From Catellatospora vulcania (GTDB lineage Bacteria > Actinomycetota > Actinomycetes > Mycobacteriales > Micromonosporaceae), in assembly GCF_009720385.1 (NCBI RefSeq), contig NZ_ML769302.1, positions 716,937-780,936 of the forward strand: a stretch of DNA of 64,000 bases. Direction: 5' to 3'. Below are positions 18,964-27,598 of this stretch, one piece after another. Position numbers and translations under genes: made by a program. A model generated the notes under the pieces. That model was not told the origin of the DNA, searched no databases, and was given only the letters and a program-made list of their open reading frames with translations. The first letter of the stretch is position 1; each line of letters starts with the position of its first letter.

Positions 18964-19962
18964 CTACTTGACCTCGCAGACGAACCAGCCCTCGTGCTTG
19001 ACGAGCGTCAATGTGAGCTTCTGCTCGGACATCTTCTCGTCGCTGGTGACCAGCTTGATGGTGACCTCGGCCGTCGCCTGGGTCGCCGTCTCGCCGGAGA
19101 TCTTCGGGGTCTCCCAGGTGAAGTTCGGGCCCTTGAGCTGGGCCGTCTGGGACTTGATCTCAGCGATCTTCGCGTCGATGTCCTTGCGGTCGCGGGCGTC
19201 ACCGCAGACCAGCTTCTCGGCCGCGGCGGCGTTGCCGCCGTTCTTGTAGACCGCGGTGAGGAAGTTCTGCGTGGCGTCCTTGGCCGACGTCGCGCCGGTG
19301 CCCTCGTTGTTCTGGGCCAGCAGCACGTACGCGCCGATGCCGCCGCCGCAGAGGAGCAGGAGCACACCGAGCACGATGCCGATGATCAGCGGCGCCTTGC
19401 TCTTCTTGACCGGGGCGGCCGGCACGCCGGGTGCGCCGGGGTAGGTCATGCCCGGGTAGGCCGGCTGGCCGGACACCGGGTACGCGGGCTGGCCCGAGGT
19501 CGGGTAGGCCGGCTGCCCCGAGGTGGGGTATGCGGGCTGGCCCGAGGTCGGGTACGCCGGCTGGCCCGGGGCCGGGTAGCCGGGCTGCGCCGGGTACGCG
19601 GGCTGGCCCGAGGTCGGGTACGCGGGCTGGCCGGAGACCGGGTAGCCGGCCTGCGGCGTGGTCGGGTAGGCCGCAGTCGGCGGCGTCGGGTACCCCGCGG
19701 TCGGCGGGGTCGGGAACGCCGGCGCGGGCGCGCCCGAGACCGGGGAGGGGGCGCCGGACACCGGCGGGTTCTCGGCGATCGGCAGCGTGGCCGGGGCCTG
19801 CTGGGCCGGGGTCGGCTCGGCCTCGGGCGGCAGCGGCACCGCGGGCTGCGGCGTCGTCGGCGGCGTCACCGTCTGGGACGAGAACGGGTCCGACGGCGGC
19901 GGGTACGCCGGCTGCGTCGGCTGCGGCGCAGTCGGCTGCTGTTCGTCGTGCGGCTGGGTCAT
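18964..19962 (-). CDS. Membrane protein with Pro/Tyr-rich repeat tail and extracytoplasmic DUF4878-like domain
   Basis: 332 residues; ATG 19962 follows GGGGAG by a few bases. The first ~185 residues are disordered and rich in Pro, Gln, Tyr and Ala, with about ten copies of a GQPAYPTS unit (DNA 19450-19660). A KKSK stop-transfer signal and one hydrophobic helix (APLIIGIVLGVLLLLCGGGI) follow. A 115-residue extracytoplasmic domain begins at SAKDATQNFLTAVY; its pattern (small residues, two cysteines, alternating beta strands) resembles DUF4878/lumazine-binding-like NTF2 domains. Function unknown. The cytosolic repeat tail could be a scaffold. It is divergent from the DUF4177-like gene. Confidence 0.8.
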   Translation of the reverse strand: MTQPHDEQQPTAPQPTQPAYPPPSDPFSSQTVTPPTTPQPAVPLPPEAEPTPAQQAPATLPIAENPPVSGAPSPVSGAPAPAFPTPPTAGYPTPPTAAYPTTPQAGYPVSGQPAYPTSGQPAYPAQPGYPAPGQPAYPTSGQPAYPTSGQPAYPTSGQPAYPVSGQPAYPGMTYPGAPGVPAAPVKKSKAPLIIGIVLGVLLLLCGGGIGAYVLLAQNNEGTGATSAKDATQNFLTAVYKNGGNAAAAEKLVCGDARDRKDIDAKIAEIKSQTAQLKGPNFTWETPKISGETATQATAEVTIKLVTSDEKMSEQKLTLTLVKHEGWFVCEVK

Positions 19963-20096
19963 GCGATCTCCCCTGGTCTTCTTTACGAGGCCGCGACACT
20001 CAGCTGCCCCCGCGGCGGCTCAGCTTAACCGCACCTCGCACCCTGTCGCAGCAGGGATCGACCAGGGAGATCCTCCCGGCACGTTAGGTTATGGCC

Positions 20097-20255
20097 ATGA
20101 CGAAGTGGGAGTACGTCACCGTGCCTCTGCTGGTCCACGCGACCAAGCAGATCCTCGACAACTGGGGCGCCGACGGCTGGGAGCTGGTCCAGGTCGTGCC
20201 CGGCCCCAACCCCGAGCAGCTGGTGGCCTACCTGAAGCGGCCGAAGTCCGCCTGA
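20097..20255 (+). CDS. DUF4177-like small protein (Rv3678A-like)
   Basis: A 52-residue protein starting MTKWEYVTVPLLVHATKQIL and containing GWELVQVVPGPNPEQLVAYLKRPK, the small beta-hairpin/helix fold seen in DUF4177 family proteins. It is conserved at this place, just before ridA, across actinobacteria. A second in-frame ATG 6 bases upstream (20091) is possible. No clear Shine-Dalgarno precedes either, so translation may be leaderless. Function unknown. Confidence 0.85.
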   Translation: MTKWEYVTVPLLVHATKQILDNWGADGWELVQVVPGPNPEQLVAYLKRPKSA

Positions 20256-20291
20256 GCACAACCCCGCGGACACGCGGTGAAGGAGACAAAG

Positions 20292-20753
20292 ATGTCTGAC
20301 CCGTACGAAAAGCTTGCTGAGCTCGGCCTGAAGCTGCCCGAGGTGGTCCCGCCGGTGGCGGCGTACGTGCCGGCGGTCCGGTCCGGCGACCACGTGTACG
20401 TCTCCGGCCAGCTGCCCATGGCCGACGGCAAGCTGATGGCCGCCGGCAAGGTCGGCGCCGAGATCAGCCCCGAGCAGGCGAAAGAGCTGGCCGCCCGATG
20501 CGCGCTCAACGGCTTGGCCGCACTTGAATGGCTGGTCGGCCTGGACAAGGTCGTCCGAATCGTCAAGGTGGTGGGCTTCGTGGCCTCCGCGCCCGGCTTC
20601 ACCGGTCAGCCGGGCGTCATCAACGGGGCGTCCGAGCTGTTCGCCGCGGTCTTCGGGGAGCAGGGCAAGCACGCCCGCAGCGCCGTCGGCGTCGGCGAGC
20701 TGCCGCTGGGGACCCCGGTCGAGGTCGAGCTGATCGCCGAGGTCCGCGACTGA
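20292..20753 (+). CDS. ridA: RidA family protein (Rv3678c-like)
   Basis: A 153-residue member of the YjgF/YER057c/UK114 group. ATG 20292 stands 6 bases after AAGGAG. GDHVYVSGQLPMADGKLM, NGLAALEWLVG and LGTPVEVELIAEVRD are typical of the longer actinobacterial subgroup. Canonical RidA proteins hydrolyse reactive enamines and imines released by PLP enzymes. The usual active-site arginine region differs here (FVASAPGFTGQPGVINGAS), so the exact activity is uncertain. Part of the conserved string DUF4177-like, ridA, metallo-hydrolase. Confidence 0.88.
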   Translation: MSDPYEKLAELGLKLPEVVPPVAAYVPAVRSGDHVYVSGQLPMADGKLMAAGKVGAEISPEQAKELAARCALNGLAALEWLVGLDKVVRIVKVVGFVASAPGFTGQPGVINGASELFAAVFGEQGKHARSAVGVGELPLGTPVEVELIAEVRD

Positions 20754-20776
20754 CGTCGCCGCACCGTTCTTCATAG

Positions 20777-20833
20777 ACGTTGGCCTATCTGGAGGAGTTC
20801 GATCGCGAATTTCTCATCCAGATAGGCCAACGT
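20777..20833. repeat. Palindromic hairpin ACGTTGGCCTATCTGGA
   Basis: Perfect 17-bp arms (20777-20793 and 20817-20833) around a 23-base loop that can itself pair (TTCG/CGAA). It lies 23 bases after the ridA stop. It could end ridA transcription, but no T-run follows (TTTATATAAAG), and it looks more like an intergenic palindromic element. Confidence 0.75.
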
Positions 20834-20931
20834 TTATATAAAGCCGGGTGGGGCGCGCGGGCGGGGCGGGGGACGAAACCTGACCACCGTGGGAGCGGGC
20901 GACCGGCGCGCGGCTCAGTAGAGTTCTCGGC

Positions 20932-21633
20932 ATGACGGCGCGGCTGACCTCGGAGCTCCTCCCGGCGTGGGTGACCTGGCTGCGGGCACCCAACCCCGGC
21001 CCGATGACCCTCGACGGCACGAACACCTGGCTGCTCGCCGACGGCACCGTCATCGACCCCGGCCCGGACGACCCCGCCCACCTCGACGCGATCGTCGCGG
21101 CCGGGCCGGTGCGCCGCATCCTGGTCACCCACGGCCACCACGACCATGTGGAAGGTGTGGCCACCCTGGCGGCGATGACCGGCGCGAGCGTCGGCGAGGC
21201 CCCGGACTGGCTGACCGTGCTGGACACCCCTGGACATACCGCTGATTCAGTGTGCTTCGTCGCGGAGCGCGACGGGACCAGGGTCGTGTTCACCGGTGAC
21301 ACCATCCTGGGCCGCGGCAGCAGCGTGGTGGCCTGGCCCGACGGGGACGTGGGGGCCTACCTGGCGAGCCTGGACACGCTGACCGGCTACCCCGTGCCGG
21401 GGCTGCCCGGACACGGTCCGGCGCTGCCGAACTGCGCGGTGGCCGCGGCCTGGCTGCGGGCCCACCGGCTGGAGCGCCTCGACCAGGTGCGTAACGCGCT
21501 GAAGCAGGGCGCGCGCACCCCGGAGGAAGTGGTCGACCTCGTCTACGCCGACGTCGACCCGGGGATCCGCTTCGCGGCCGAGTGGACCGTGCGGGCACAA
21601 CTGGCGTACCTGGCGACGTTGAGCGAGCTGTGA
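20932..21633 (+). CDS. Metallo-beta-lactamase fold hydrolase (Rv3677c-like)
   Basis: A 233-residue metallo-hydrolase related to LACTB2/glyoxalase II-like proteins. The zinc ligands are in THGHHDHVEG (HxHxDH) at about residues 66-75, followed by TPGHTADS, FTGDTILGRGSS and LPGHGP. The C-terminal ~50 residues form the winged-helix tail seen in LACTB2 proteins. Substrate unknown; LACTB2-type enzymes can act as RNases. Starts at ATG 20932. The cyclase gene begins 7 bases after its stop, so the insertion downstream probably uses the same transcript. Confidence 0.88.
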   Translation: MTARLTSELLPAWVTWLRAPNPGPMTLDGTNTWLLADGTVIDPGPDDPAHLDAIVAAGPVRRILVTHGHHDHVEGVATLAAMTGASVGEAPDWLTVLDTPGHTADSVCFVAERDGTRVVFTGDTILGRGSSVVAWPDGDVGAYLASLDTLTGYPVPGLPGHGPALPNCAVAAAWLRAHRLERLDQVRNALKQGARTPEEVVDLVYADVDPGIRFAAEWTVRAQLAYLATLSEL

Positions 21634-21640
21634 AGCTGTC

Positions 21641-24600
21641 ATGACCTGTCCTGTCTGCGGGACCGTCCCGGTGCCGGCGGCCCGCTTCTGCCACCACTGC
21701 GGGGCTGCCCTGCCCGCGGCGGCGACGCTGCCCGCCACCGAGCGCCGGGTCGTCACGGTGCTCTTCGGCGACCTCTCCGACTTCACCTCGTGGTCGGAGG
21801 AGCGCGACCCGGAGCGGGTCGGCGCGGTCACCGACCGGGTGCTGTCCGCGCTGGCGGGGGCCGTGAAGACGTTCGGCGGGCACGTCGACAAGCTGACCGG
21901 CGACGGCATCATGGCCGTGTTCGGGGCGCCGGTGGCGCACGAGGACGACGCCGAGCGGGCCGTGCGGGCCGCGCTGTCGATGCAGCGGGCCGTGCGCCGG
22001 GTGCTCGACGACGAGCGCGGCGGCGGCGCGCCGACCGGGCTGCGGCTGGGGCTGAACACCGGGCCGGTGGTCGCGGGCGTGCAGGCCGGGCTGGAGTACA
22101 CGGTCATCGGCGACACGGTGAACACCGCCGCCCGGCTGGCCGACGCGGCCGCCGTGGGCGCGGTCTACGCCGGGGCGCGCACGGTGGCGGCGACCGGGTC
22201 CGTGGCGGGCTGGCGCAACCTGCGTCCGCTGCGGTTGAAGGGCAAGCGCGAACCGGTCGAGACGTACGAGCTGCTGGGCCTGCACGACGCCCGGGGCAGC
22301 CGGGCGGGGCTGGGCGAGGAGGGCCCGTTCGTGGGCCGCGAGCCCGAGCTGGGCCGGGTCGCCGGTCGCCTGGCCGAGGTCGTGGACCGCGACGAGCCGC
22401 GGGTGCTGGTGTTCACCGCCGAGGCGGGCATCGGCAAGACCCGGTTCGCCACCGAGGTGGAGCGCTTCGCCAACGGGTACGAAGTCAGTGCCGGCCGTTT
22501 CGCGGCGCGCACCCAGGCCCGGGTGCTGTCGGTGCGGTGTGCCGCCTACGGCGAGCGCCGCCGCCTCGCGCCACTGTCCGACCTGGTCAGACTGGCCATC
22601 GGCCTGCCCGCCGACTCGGCCACCGCGGTCACCCGGCAGGTCGCCGACGAGCGGCTGCGCCGGCTGACCACCCGGCTGACCCAGCGCAGCGAGCCCGGCA
22701 AGCCGGTCAGCGTGGACGTCGACGCGCTGCTGTCGCTGCTCGGCTACGCCGACCCGAACGAGCTGGCGCAGTGGCACGGGCTGTCCGGGGACGACCCCGA
22801 GCAGCCCGGCCGGGAGACCGCCACGCTCGCGGTCGCCGTGGCGCGGCTGCTGGACGCGCTGGCCACCGAGTCGCCGCTGGTCGTGATCGTCGATGACCTG
22901 CACGACGGCACCCCGGAGACCCTCGACGCGCTCGGCGTCACGCTGGAGGCGCTGACCGGGCCGGTGCTGGTGCTGCTGCTGGGCCGCCCCGAGCTGGTGC
23001 GCCGGGCCGGGCAGCTGACCCGGGTCGCCGACGCCGAGGCGAACACGCTGCCGCCGCTGCGCGGTGCGGACGCCGCCCGGCTGCTGACCGCCTACCTCAA
23101 GGGCGGGCGGCTGCCGCAGGCCGACGAGGACCGGCTGCTCACCACCGCCCAGGGCAACCCGTTCTACCTGGCGGAGCTGACCACCCTGCTGATGGAGCGC
23201 GGCGCGCTGACGAAGGCCGGCGCGCAGTGGCGGCTCACCCCCGGCTCGCTGGGCAACCAGCTGCTCTCCCGCGACCTGGCCGCGGTGCTCGCGGCCCGTA
23301 TCGACGCGCTGCCCACCGAGGCGCGGGCGGTGCTGCGCGACGCGGCCGTGGTCGGTGATGAGGTGCCCACCGGCGCGCTGGAGGCGCTGCGCGAGCGCCG
23401 CTCCGGCCGGGACGGGCGGCCCGCCGCCGTGGTCGCCGTGGAGCTGGAGCGGGCCGTCGACGAGCTGCTGCAACGCCGCATGCTGCGCCGGGTGCGGGGC
23501 GGGTTCGCCTTCGCCACCCCGCTGCTGCGCGAGGCCGCGTACGGCGGCGTCGGCAAGGCCGACCTCGCCGACCGGCACGCCTTCCTGGCCCGGTGGGCCG
23601 CGCCCGGCGAGCCGCCGGTCCAGGTGTCCACGGGCCGTGCCGTGCCGGGGCTGACCGGGGTGACCGAGGCGATGCGCGACGCCTTCGTGGCCGAGCACGC
23701 CGAACGCGCCACCCGCCTGGCCGACGCCGTACGGCTGCGCCCCGACGTGCCCGCCCGCCAGGTGGCGCCGCTCGGCGTGGCCGCACTGGGCCGGGCAGCC
23801 CGCCGGGCGGGGCAGTCCGGCGAACCCGCCGAGGCCGTCGCCTACGGCGAGCGCGCCGCGCGGCTGGCCCCCGGCGCGCTGCCAGTGGCCGACCGCCTGG
23901 TGCACGCCCGCTCGCTGCTGCAGTACGGCCGGATCGCCGAGGCGCTGCACGACGCCGAGAAGCTGGTCACCGATGCCACCGACGAGCCGCGCACCCGGGC
24001 CGGGGCGCTGCTGCTGGCGGGCCGGGCCCACGTGTCGCAGGGCGACCCGCACCACGCCTACCGGCTCTGGTCGGAGGCGCTGACCACGGCCACCGACGCC
24101 GAGCTGCCCGGCGAGCGCGCCGAGGCGATGCGCCGGCTGGGCATGGCCGACTTCCTCGGCGGGCGGCTGGGCGACGCGTCCAGCCGGTTCGCCGGGGCGT
24201 ACCAGATCGCGGTCACCGCGGGCGACCGCAAGTCGCAGGCCTGGTCGCTGCAGAACCTGGCCTGGGTGACCACCACCCGCGGCGACTTCGCCGGCGCGGA
24301 CGCGGCGCTGGCCCGCGCGGCCCGGCTGTTCGCCGAGGCCAAGGACCCGGTGGGCCGGGCCTGGCTGCGCGGCACGTCCGCGTTCGCCCGGCTGCTGTCG
24401 GGCCGGCTGACCGAGGCGCTGCGCCTGGCGCACGTGTTCCTGCCGTTCGGGGAGCGCGTCGGCGAGGCGTGGGCGGTCGGCACGCTGCGGGCGGTCGCCG
24501 CGTTCGCCGCCGCGGAGCTGGGCGAGCTGGGCGAGGCCGACCGCGAGGCGCGCCGTGCCTACCGCGACTTCGCCGCCGCCAAGGACGTCTGGGGGCGCGG

Positions 24601-25252
24601 CTTCGCGCTGGTCGCCCGGGGCGTGGTGGCGCGCGGGCTGGGGGAGTACGGCCACGCCGAGGACCTGCTCGGCGAGGCGCTGGAGGAGGGCGAGAAGGTC
24701 GGCCATCCGCTGCTGGTGGGCATGGCCGGCACGGTCCGCGGCTTCGTGGCGCTGGACCGCGGCGACTTCGAGGCCGCCGAGCTGGACGCCCGTTCCGTGC
24801 TGACCATGGTGTCGCCGTACGGCGTGCTCGACCCGGCCCGGGTCGGCCCGCGGGCGCTGCTGGGCGCGGCGCGGCTGGCCGCGGGCGACACCGCGATGGC
24901 GATCAGGCTGCTGACCCCGGTGGCCGCCGCGCCGCACGCGCCGTCCATGCTCTACTCCCGCCGCCAGGGCGTCGCCCTGTACGCGGACGCGCTGCTGGCC
25001 GCCGGCCAGGTCGAGGAGGCGCTGGCCGCCGCGGAGCTGGCCGAGTCGCTGCCCGCCGTGGACGTGCGCAGCCTGGTGCGCTCCGCGGCGTCGTACGCCC
25101 GCGTCCTGGCCGCCGCCGGAAAGGACGAACAGGCGCTGGTCGCGGCCGAGCGGGCGCGCGTGCTCGCGGACGGGACCCAGCAGACGAGCGAACGTGCCGT
25201 TGCATTGGCGACATGGGGTGCCGTCACGTCGGGGCGAGGCGCTACCGTCTAG
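21641..25252 (+). CDS. Zinc-ribbon class III nucleotidyl cyclase fused to AAA ATPase and TPR domain
   Basis: A 1203-residue multidomain signalling protein. A short zinc ribbon (CPVCG and CHHCG, residues 3-20) comes first, then a class III cyclase domain with metal aspartates Asp44 (FGDLSDFTSW) and Asp88 (KLTGDGIMAVFG) and YTVIGDTVNTAARL, so catalytic residues are present and adenylate cyclase activity is plausible. An AAA/STAND-like ATPase starts with FVGREPELGRV, Walker A AEAGIGKTRF (Lys266) and Walker B VVIVDDLHDG. The last ~500 residues are helical TPR-like repeats. No membrane segment. The kinase gene starts 3 bases after the stop. cAMP-binding Crp is encoded 6.7 kb downstream. Confidence 0.88.
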   Translation: MTCPVCGTVPVPAARFCHHCGAALPAAATLPATERRVVTVLFGDLSDFTSWSEERDPERVGAVTDRVLSALAGAVKTFGGHVDKLTGDGIMAVFGAPVAHEDDAERAVRAALSMQRAVRRVLDDERGGGAPTGLRLGLNTGPVVAGVQAGLEYTVIGDTVNTAARLADAAAVGAVYAGARTVAATGSVAGWRNLRPLRLKGKREPVETYELLGLHDARGSRAGLGEEGPFVGREPELGRVAGRLAEVVDRDEPRVLVFTAEAGIGKTRFATEVERFANGYEVSAGRFAARTQARVLSVRCAAYGERRRLAPLSDLVRLAIGLPADSATAVTRQVADERLRRLTTRLTQRSEPGKPVSVDVDALLSLLGYADPNELAQWHGLSGDDPEQPGRETATLAVAVARLLDALATESPLVVIVDDLHDGTPETLDALGVTLEALTGPVLVLLLGRPELVRRAGQLTRVADAEANTLPPLRGADAARLLTAYLKGGRLPQADEDRLLTTAQGNPFYLAELTTLLMERGALTKAGAQWRLTPGSLGNQLLSRDLAAVLAARIDALPTEARAVLRDAAVVGDEVPTGALEALRERRSGRDGRPAAVVAVELERAVDELLQRRMLRRVRGGFAFATPLLREAAYGGVGKADLADRHAFLARWAAPGEPPVQVSTGRAVPGLTGVTEAMRDAFVAEHAERATRLADAVRLRPDVPARQVAPLGVAALGRAARRAGQSGEPAEAVAYGERAARLAPGALPVADRLVHARSLLQYGRIAEALHDAEKLVTDATDEPRTRAGALLLAGRAHVSQGDPHHAYRLWSEALTTATDAELPGERAEAMRRLGMADFLGGRLGDASSRFAGAYQIAVTAGDRKSQAWSLQNLAWVTTTRGDFAGADAALARAARLFAEAKDPVGRAWLRGTSAFARLLSGRLTEALRLAHVFLPFGERVGEAWAVGTLRAVAAFAAAELGELGEADREARRAYRDFAAAKDVWGRGFALVARGVVARGLGEYGHAEDLLGEALEEGEKVGHPLLVGMAGTVRGFVALDRGDFEAAELDARSVLTMVSPYGVLDPARVGPRALLGAARLAAGDTAMAIRLLTPVAAAPHAPSMLYSRRQGVALYADALLAAGQVEEALAAAELAESLPAVDVRSLVRSAASYARVLAAAGKDEQALVAAERARVLADGTQQTSERAVALATWGAVTSGRGATV

Positions 25253-25255
25253 CGC

Positions 25256-26176
25256 GTGAAGCACACCCCGACCGCGTTCCCGGACATCCCCGGGCTCACC
25301 GATCTGTCGCTGCTCGCCGTCGGCGGCTACGCGACGATCTTCCGGGCTGTCCAGGAGTCGGTCGGCCGCGAGGTCGCGGTCAAGGTGGAGAACCGCACGG
25401 TCGACACCGATCGCGACCGCTCGCGTTTCCTGCGCGAGGCGCGGGCCGCGGGCAAGATGTCCGGCCACCCCCACGTGGCCGACCTGTTCGACGCGGGCCT
25501 GACCTCGGACAACCACCCGTACCTGATCATGGAGCTGTACGCGGGCTCGTACCAGGACCGCATGCCGCTGCGCCCGCACGAGGTGCGCGACCTCGGCGTC
25601 AAGATCGCCGACGCGCTGGCCGACGCGCACGAGCGGGGCGTGGTGCACCGCGACGTCAAGCCGGCGAACATCCTGATCAGCCACTTCGGCGAGCCGGCCC
25701 TGGCCGACTTCGGGCTGGCCATCCTCGCCGAGATCCGCGACCCCGACATCACGCTCGACGTGATGACCCCGGCGTACGCGCCGCCCGAGGCGTTCCGCCG
25801 GGCCGAGCCCGCACCGCCCGGTGACGTGTACGCGCTCTGCGCCACCCTGTACGCGCTGCTGCGCGGCGCCCCGCCGCGCTGGGAACGCGACCACCCGCCC
25901 GGCCTGCTCACGCTGATCGAGATGTTCGCGCTGCCCGTGCCGGACCTGCCCGAGGTGCCCGCCGCGCTGTGCGCCATCCTGCGCCAGGGCATGGACAACG
26001 ACCCCGGCGCCCGGCCCACCGCGCGGGCGCTGGAGGAGCTGCTGGCCGCCGTCGACCTGGACGGCCCGGCGCAGGAGGACACCTCGACCGTCGACGTCTC
26101 GAACGTCGGCCCGTCCGAGGTCCCGCCCCAGCGCCAGGGCTTTTTCGGCAACCTCATCGACAAACTCTTCCAGTGA
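25256..26176 (+). CDS. Soluble Ser/Thr protein kinase
   Basis: A 306-residue Hanks-type kinase starting at GTG 25256. The Gly-rich loop is LAVGGYATIFRAVQ, the ATP lysine is Lys43 (VAVKVE), the catalytic loop is HRDVKPANIL with Asp133, the metal aspartate is Asp151 (ADFGLA), and the activation segment ends in APPEAF. All catalytic residues are present. There is no transmembrane helix or extracellular sensor, unlike most actinobacterial PknB-type kinases. The C-terminal ~40 residues are acidic and end in a hydrophobic GFFGNLIDKLFQ that could be a docking peptide. Three bases separate it from the cyclase-AAA gene, so it may act on, or be regulated by, that protein. Confidence 0.9.
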   Translation: MKHTPTAFPDIPGLTDLSLLAVGGYATIFRAVQESVGREVAVKVENRTVDTDRDRSRFLREARAAGKMSGHPHVADLFDAGLTSDNHPYLIMELYAGSYQDRMPLRPHEVRDLGVKIADALADAHERGVVHRDVKPANILISHFGEPALADFGLAILAEIRDPDITLDVMTPAYAPPEAFRRAEPAPPGDVYALCATLYALLRGAPPRWERDHPPGLLTLIEMFALPVPDLPEVPAALCAILRQGMDNDPGARPTARALEELLAAVDLDGPAQEDTSTVDVSNVGPSEVPPQRQGFFGNLIDKLFQ

Positions 26177-26320
26177 TCGAATAGGCGCCCGCACCTGCGT
26201 GGATACGTCACCCGCCCTGGGGTGTAAGGCACGACGCGCCGCCGGGCGCGTGTCGCCCTCCTTGAACCACTCGTTGCTCTGGTGTCAACAAGCGGTGGAG
26301 CACCGAGGAGCAGGTTCACC

Positions 26321-27598
26321 ATGGCGACTCTCGACACCGCGCTGGACCCCCGCGCGCCCTCCTTCCTGGACAACCGAAGCACCGCCCAGGCGGCCCTGCG
26401 TGCGCTGGAACAGGCGCACGGGCAGGCCCGCGACGGCGGCGGCGAGAAGGAGGTGACCAGGCACCACGCCCGTGGCAAGCTGCTGCCCCGCGAGCGCATC
26501 GAGCTGCTCGTGGACTCCGACACCGCGCTGCTGGAACTCGCCGCCACGGCGGGCCGCCCAGCGGGGGAGCCGGTCGGCGCCGGGCTGGTCACCGCGCTGG
26601 GCGTGGTCGACGGCATCGAATGCATGATCATCGCCAACGACCCGACCGTGTACGTCGGCGGACCCGCCCAGGCGGGCCGGGCCAAGTTCGCCCGCGCCGT
26701 GGAGCTGGCCGACCGGCACCTGCTGCCGCTGGTGCTGCTGCTGGAGTCGACACCCGAGGAGCAGGGCCGGGCCGGGGTGCCCGATCCCTGCTTCGCGCGG
26801 CTCGGGCGGATGGCCGCGCCGGTGCTCTGCGCCGTCTTCGGCCCGCTCGACGCCTGGCTCGCCCCGCTGCCCGGCCTGGCCGACCACGCCATCACGGTGC
26901 GCGGGCGCGGCGACGCGGCCCGGATGGACATGGTCGCCGAGGACGAGCGCGACGCGCTGCGCATGGTGCGTCAGACGGTGCGCCGCCTGGTCACCTTCCA
27001 GCGGGGGCCGCTGCCCGGCGCGATCGAGCCGCCACGGTACGAGGCGGAGGAGCTGCTCGCCGTGGCCAGCGCCGACCCGTCCGCGGTGACCGACCCGCGC
27101 GAGGTGCTGGCGCGGGTGCTCGACGGCTCCGACCTGGACGAGTTCCGCCCCCAGCGGGGCGGCGCGCTGCTGGCCGGCTTCGGCGCGGTGCACGGCCACC
27201 CGGTGGCGGTGCTCGCGGCGGCCGGGCCGGTGATCGACCCCGACAGCGCCGACAAGGGCGTGGAACTGGCCCGGCTGGCCGGCAAGGCGGGCGTGCCCGT
27301 GCTCGTGCTGGCCAACCCGGCCGGGCACATTCAGCCGGACAGCTCCGCGCTGCTGCTGCGGGCGCTGGCCCAGGCCGACCGGATCACCCTGGTGCTGGGC
27401 ACGTCACCCGGGTCCTGGGCGCTGGCCGGGCCCGGCTTCCGGTTCAGCTGGCCGGTGGGCGAGGAGTCCACTGAGCCGTACGACGGTGTGATCGACCCGC
27501 GCGACACCCGGACCGTGCTGGGCATCTGCCTATCGGTGAGCGCGTCGCCGGCCCGCAGGGCACCCGGCAACGCGCCTGAGCGTGAGGTGGCGTCATGA
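26321..27598 (+). CDS. Degenerate acyl-CoA carboxylase carboxyltransferase (beta) subunit
   Basis: 425 residues; ATG 26321 lies 11 bases after GAGGAG. The N-terminal part (RHHARGKLLPRERIELLVDS, then GVVDGIECMIIANDPTVYVGG) and C-terminal pieces (LDGSDLDEFRPQRGGALLAGFG, GVIDPRDTRTVLG) align with methylcrotonyl/propionyl-CoA carboxylase beta subunits of about 515-540 residues. The two segments that form the oxyanion holes, normally CTAGGAY-like and GGSYGAGNY-like, are deleted or replaced. The frame is intact with normal codon use, so it is not an obvious pseudogene. Its stop overlaps the next start (ATGA), so it is translationally coupled to a normal alpha subunit. It may be structural or regulatory, or have changed activity. 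Confidence 0.8.
   Translation: MATLDTALDPRAPSFLDNRSTAQAALRALEQAHGQARDGGGEKEVTRHHARGKLLPRERIELLVDSDTALLELAATAGRPAGEPVGAGLVTALGVVDGIECMIIANDPTVYVGGPAQAGRAKFARAVELADRHLLPLVLLLESTPEEQGRAGVPDPCFARLGRMAAPVLCAVFGPLDAWLAPLPGLADHAITVRGRGDAARMDMVAEDERDALRMVRQTVRRLVTFQRGPLPGAIEPPRYEAEELLAVASADPSAVTDPREVLARVLDGSDLDEFRPQRGGALLAGFGAVHGHPVAVLAAAGPVIDPDSADKGVELARLAGKAGVPVLVLANPAGHIQPDSSALLLRALAQADRITLVLGTSPGSWALAGPGFRFSWPVGEESTEPYDGVIDPRDTRTVLGICLSVSASPARRAPGNAPEREVAS

Noticed and set aside
21290-26194. Very long open frame (over 1600 codons) on the minus strand opposite the cyclase and kinase genes
   Set aside because: It is antisense to two genes with clear domains. Its composition is the Arg/Gly/Gln/His-rich mix expected from the complement of GC-rich coding DNA, and no motif is seen.
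26321-27598. Calling the carboxyltransferase-like gene a pseudogene
   Set aside because: The frame is uninterrupted, third positions are G/C-biased, and start and stop are coupled to the next gene. Missing motifs alone do not show decay.
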